A DNA stretch of 64,000 bases from Panax quinquefolius. Lineage: Eukaryota > Streptophyta > Magnoliopsida > Apiales > Araliaceae. Made by a program: the position numbers and the translations under genes. The number at the start of each line of letters is the position of its first letter. Position 1 is the stretch's first letter. A model generated the notes under the pieces. It was not told the origin of the DNA. It saw only the letters and a list, made by a program, of their open reading frames with translations, and did no database searches. Below are positions 59,901 through 64,000 of the stretch, piece by piece. Where the stretch lies: positions 7,934,160 through 7,998,159 of the forward strand of contig CM035171.1 in NCBI GenBank assembly GCA_020205615.1, read 5' to 3'.

Positions 59901-60563
59901 ATTATCCTAGATAAAATGTTGATGAAATTATGTTCATAGTGAAAGTATATATATTGAATTTAGAAGTGTGTTATATATAAGTCAAAATTTTCATATTTCA
60001 GAAGAACTGGTCCAACAGTATTATGGAATATGAGTCAAATTAGTTAAACTAATTTCAATCCATATTTGCAATTAATATTATGGATCCAAAATCGAATCAA
60101 TATATAATTTAAAAACTAGTTAATCAATCCAATAGATCCAAATGATTTTGATTAAGTATATGATTTTTAACCTAAATTGTTAGATCTATTTGAATGAGAA
60201 CAATTTGAACTTAGTATCTCCTTGTGGAAAAGGATTCTTATAATAAACTCATTGTTATTATTAAAACTGATTTTGTGTTTAATATTTACAAACAATTTAT
60301 CAATATCAATACTTGCTTTTAAGTGACATTAATATCAATGACACAATTATTAGTCATGAATATTATTGTGTTATTAAAAGTAATATTTTTAATTATTGAA
60401 TGTGTATTGAGAGAAGAATATATAATACAGGAGAGATTGGATTGGTATATACTATTAGAAAAATAAGAATACATGATAGAATTATGTAATGATTTTTAAA
60501 AATAATCACAAAAGATAATATATAATTTGTGATGGACTTTTTGAGCAATCGCAATAAATAATA

Positions 60564-60609
<46 letters not shown>

Positions 60610-61533
60610 ACTCTTAATGATGACTAATTTTGCCATCAATGTATTATTACAAGTGTGATGGTCATATCAATCACTAATTTTTTTACGCAAAATAAATTTT
60701 CTTTTTGTGACGCACTAAACAATCACTTGTTGATATACATTTTTTGTGATTGCATTTAATTTATCACTAATATTCTAATGAAAAAAATAATCAAAACAAA
60801 ATTTTGTGACGACCATGACAATCATTAAAAGACACATTTTTGTGAAGCCTTTTATTTTGCAATGATAAAAAAAGATATTTTGTGATGAAATTTTCAAGTC
60901 ATCACAAAATAATTATATATATGTGATAACTAATTTTATTATCATTATAGAATATTTGTGACTGTCATTGCAATCATCAAATTGTATGTGAACTAATTTT
61001 GTTTAGTAAATCAACTCACGTGTGTTTCCTTTTATAAATTTTAAAAAAAAAATTATAATCATAATCTAACCTTTAGTGTTGCGATAATACACCTTATTTA
61101 GTTTACAAATATGAAGAGGATTCGAATCGTACAAATTCTCATTTTATCCTAAAAGTGTTGTGTTTTTGTGTGTTGTGATGATGATTTTGAAAATCACAAA
61201 AGATTATGTACTATGTAATTGGTTTAACCATCACAAATAAATTGATTAATAATATTGTGATCAAATTAGGAAAAACTCGATTATTTTTTAACCACGGCTC
61301 GGCTACTATATTTAGAAAGACTGTACGTGCAGTGGAGAGATTGACAATATAATACATGTGTCAGTCCCCATAATGGATGGCTGAATTATATCGTTCCCAT
61401 GAAGAAGCAAATAATTAAAGAAAGTTGATTACGTTAAATAGAAAGGCCAGGGATAAGACACGTGAGTTAAGTGTGAAAAAAGACTCTTCGTGATGATTAG
61501 CTACCTTAACAGCCACGCATCAGATATTGTACA

Positions 61534-61570
<37 letters not shown>
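59901..61570. other. AT-rich intergenic DNA with TGTGATGG-type repeats
   Basis: No gene was recognised. (TA)n tracts are at about 60564-60605 and 61539-61570. Between about 60490 and 61260 the motifs AATCACAAAAGAT, TTTGTGATG and ATCACAAA recur many times in both orientations. That resembles a decayed DNA transposon with subterminal repeats, but I could not define ends. Confidence 0.45.
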
Positions 61571-61574
<4 letters not shown>

Positions 61575-61726
61575 AGAACATTCTCTTTAAATAACATTCA
61601 TCTTTAAATAGCATTCTTTTATCAAAACTACGTCGTTTTAGAGGGACACAGAGACATTTTTATAAATACGCGATGACATTTTTATAAATACGCGGTGTCA
61701 TTATATTTAAGGAGAATGCTCTTGAT
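61571..61726. mobile_element. Small MITE candidate, 156 bp
   Basis: The left end ATCAAGAACATTCTCTTTAA is matched inversely at the right end by ATCAAGAGCATTCTCCTTAA (two differences in 20). An inner direct repeat GACATTTTTATAAATACGCG occurs once complete and once partly. It lies between TA-rich tracts, so the target duplication cannot be read. No coding capacity. Confidence 0.55.
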
Positions 61727-62308
61727 CCTTATCATATATATATATATATATTATGTTTAAAATTAACCTTATATATATAATTTAATTATGTCACTTCAAA
61801 TACATTATTATAGATTAAAATGCTAGCTTTACGTCGGTCCAACTAACCGAACTAACTTGAGGGAACTAATTACTTTCGGCATTAGTTACAACTTCTTTCG
61901 TATAAATAGTACGCCTCTGAGGCTCTGATCTAGGTCTTTAAGTTATCTAACAAACCTACTATGCTCCTTTTCTGTTTGGCCTTCAATTCCAAAACAAAAG
62001 TCTCACTTTAAAAAGAGTTATCAACTTTTGTTAGACCTACTATTTCAATTCAAGTAGAAAATAAAGATAAAAATTGACATGAAATAAGTTGAACCACGTT
62101 TTATCAAGGGTAAAATTTGAAACTTCATCTTTCTTCTTCTTCTTTTTTTCTTTTTTTGGACTGATCATTTTCAGGAAAAAAGAGAGAATAAAATATATAT
62201 AACTCTTATTTTGATGTAGAGGAGAATATCATTGTGTGCTGCATGAATTATTAGGACAGCTACCTCTCTCTCTCTCTCTCTGTATATATATATTTATATA
62301 TATATATA
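61727..62308. other. Intergenic DNA, simple repeats
   Basis: TA tracts (about 61734-61750 and 62281-62308) and a CT tract (about 62263-62281). No gene was recognised. Confidence 0.5.
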
Positions 62309-63390
62309 TGTTAACGCCAAAATCTTTCCCCGCGTCCCAATCACCAAGACACGTCCGATATCCTGCACAGTTCAACAAGTCAACACCAAAAGCTTGACGG
62401 CTTGACCGTCGGGGGATAGCTCCGGCGTGAGAGTCAGTATCGACAATCACAAGGTTAACAATGGAAGAAAATAATGTCTAGTGCTTGAGAGAGAATAATA
62501 ATCTGATTGTGTGGTGTCATGTTTTATTACTTACCTTTCTTGTGTGATCTTTGCCCCATACGCATTCTGCAGGCCATCGTACACCCACCACTATCTATCG
62601 ACACATTCCCCACTCCGGTCATCTCAAATTAGAAAACAAGTAGTTCACTTCCTCACCTGCTACCACTGTTTGCCACCGCCGGTCATTTGAGTCCCATCCT
62701 CATTAATTCCATGCGAGAAGGTGGCGGATAACGATCAACTACTATCTTATGTAATGATTCTTACCAAAGAAGATGGGTTAAGTGGTAATTTGTGTAATGG
62801 ATCGATCCAAGGATTTAGCCCAATACAATAAAGATGGTCCAGATCCGACCAATCCAAATCGAAATAACCCACTAATCGTAATCAAATAATCGGGCCCCAA
62901 ATCATTCGGCCACCAGGACAAAAAGTAACATAATCCAGGAAGAACCCATTAGGTCCGGTCCGATAATGAAAAGTATCATGGCCCAACATTGCCCCTCAGT
63001 CTTTTATTAAACAGGATGTTTAATAGAAGATTGTAATAATATAGGTCCATGATATAATGAATTGTAATAAGTCAAAAAGGGCCAATCTAGAATCGATCGA
63101 GGCCCAGCTGATGAATGCCAATCAACAATGCAAATAAAATCAGGGGCCCAACAAAGAGAAACTCATTCCAGTTAAAACATTATACCCACCTCCGGACGCT
63201 ACCTCTTCAGATTCATCATCATTGCTGCTTAATAAATGTGCCGCCCTCGTGTACCATGCAACTGTCAATATAAAAGGTAATTTCCCCTAATTTTGACAGT
63301 TTTACTTACCATTTCAAATTTCAGACGTCTTTTCGAGCTTTAGACTTCCTCCTCTCTCAGATTTCTTTCTTTTATCTGAAAATCGTCAAC
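62309..63390 (+). other. Possible LTR and leader of a second gypsy element
   Basis: TGTTAACGCCAAAATC begins directly after a (TA)n tract at 62309 and is followed by GC-richer sequence unlike its surroundings. A TATA-like CAATATAAAAGG lies at about 63268-63279, and a CT-rich leader precedes an ATG at 63392. The setting fits the 5' end of a retroelement whose partner LTR is outside the window. No LTR end or primer site was identified, so this is inference. Confidence 0.35.
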
Positions 63391-63391
63391 A

Positions 63392-64000
63392 ATGGCAACA
63401 TCATCGAGTATTGATAACGCCTCTCCACTTCGCGTAACCCCCATCACCATTGTTCCTCCTACACCTAACCCCAATAAGGCCACTTCGAGTAAGAGCACAC
63501 CGAAAAAACCCTTCCAAATCCCTCTATTTTCTTCAAGAGTGCGACCCAATTTCCTCATGCCAATACCGCCTCCACCATGAACGAAAAAAGCGTTCATAAT
63601 GCTTATGTGCGATACCAGGTTCCAAATGACTCATCAGTTTGACCGCCTACTCTGTGCCACCGAGAGAATGTACCAAAGGCTCTAAGGGTGGGATCGCATG
63701 CCTCTCGACCTTCTTTAGAAAAAGGGGTTCGATTCCTTTTACACGTTTTCTTGGTCACCCTTCTAGGGTTTATTGGCGTCGGCTTCGCCCAATTAGTCCC
63801 GAACTCATACATTCACATCTTGGCGTTTATCGCCTTCTGTCATGAAGTGGGTGTCGCCCCCACCCTCGACTTTTTCTTCTCCACCCTTGACTTTTTCTTC
63901 AAACTTCTGGGCAAGATTCCTTCAAAAGCCGGAGAGGATTTCGAGCGACGGTCTCTGGTGAATACTCCTTCCAGTAACAAAAGATGGCATGAACAGTGGT
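63392..64000 (+). pseudogene. Start of a gypsy-type transposon ORF (PF04195-like), cut by the window edge
   Basis: An ATG-started frame at 63392-63580 encodes a Pro/Ser/Thr-rich N-terminus (MATSSSIDNASPLRV). After a frame change, a second frame from about 63725 reads FLVTLLGFIGVGFAQLVPNS, then AFCHEVGVAPTLDFFF, and runs on to the end. That wording matches the 'putative gypsy type transposon' domain found in an extra ORF ahead of gag in some large plant gypsy elements. The break between the two parts, with stops near 63580-63720, makes it a pseudogene or an incompletely read gene. Confidence 0.6.

Noticed and set aside
63725..63745. tRNA-like GGTTCGATTCC word
   Set aside because: It matches a T-arm by chance only. 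No cloverleaf or A box could be found, and it lies within the gypsy-type reading frame.

Overview
This is plant nuclear DNA, almost certainly from a eudicot. It is AT-rich and contains one intron-bearing WRKY transcription factor gene of the group IIb (WRKY6/31/42) type. Most of the rest is plant-specific transposable elements: Ty3/gypsy of two lineages, Ty1/copia, hAT, CACTA and foldback or MITE-like elements. I saw no bacterial-style operons, CRISPR, rRNA or tRNA genes. The exact species cannot be read from the sequence.

Region 1-25254 is a three-level nest of related LTR retrotransposons, all on the minus strand. The oldest layer (called W here) is a gypsy element cut in two inside its reverse transcriptase. 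Its integrase, RNase H and end of RT lie at 1-1767. The start of RT, protease, gag, tRNA-Met-type primer binding site and 5' LTR lie at 20161-25254. Element X (1768-20160) sits in the gap. X has unusually long LTRs around only 334 bp of internal sequence. Element Z (8410-16772) has inserted into the right-hand LTR of X and has two 2.4-kb LTRs around a non-coding or decayed interior. The LTRs carry several kinds of minisatellite.

Region 25255-34541 is the gene island. It holds upstream DNA, a five-exon WRKY gene (27788-31938, about 613 residues, all splice sites canonical and all exons in phase 0), a hAT remnant inside its fourth intron, and a 1-kb foldback element downstream.

Region 34542-50576 is a complete 16-kb TAT-clade gypsy element on the plus strand. 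It has paired 0.69-kb LTRs, a decayed gag-PR-RT-RH-aRH-INT, a long antisense gene for a plant mobile domain (PMD) protein downstream of pol, and a 79-80-bp tandem array in the 3' region.

Region 50577-53600 is a fragment of a copia gag leader interrupted by a solo LTR of the W/Z family with a perfect 5-bp target duplication. Region 54246-59615 is a CACTA element with a 3-bp target duplication. I recognised no transposase in it. It carries minus-strand exon pieces of a type I protein arginine methyltransferase, a glycyl-tRNA synthetase and a third unrecognised gene, with splice sites preserved (a Pack-CACTA). Region 59619-64000 has simple repeats, G-rich tracts, a small MITE candidate and, at the right edge, the beginning of another gypsy-type ORF.

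The WRKY gene is the only locus that looks like a functional host gene. Nearly all other coding-like signal is transposon-derived and broken. I did not find convincing evidence of an undescribed multi-gene system. The most interesting objects are the exon-capturing CACTA element, the nested LTR series with the nearly coreless element X, and the antisense PMD gene.
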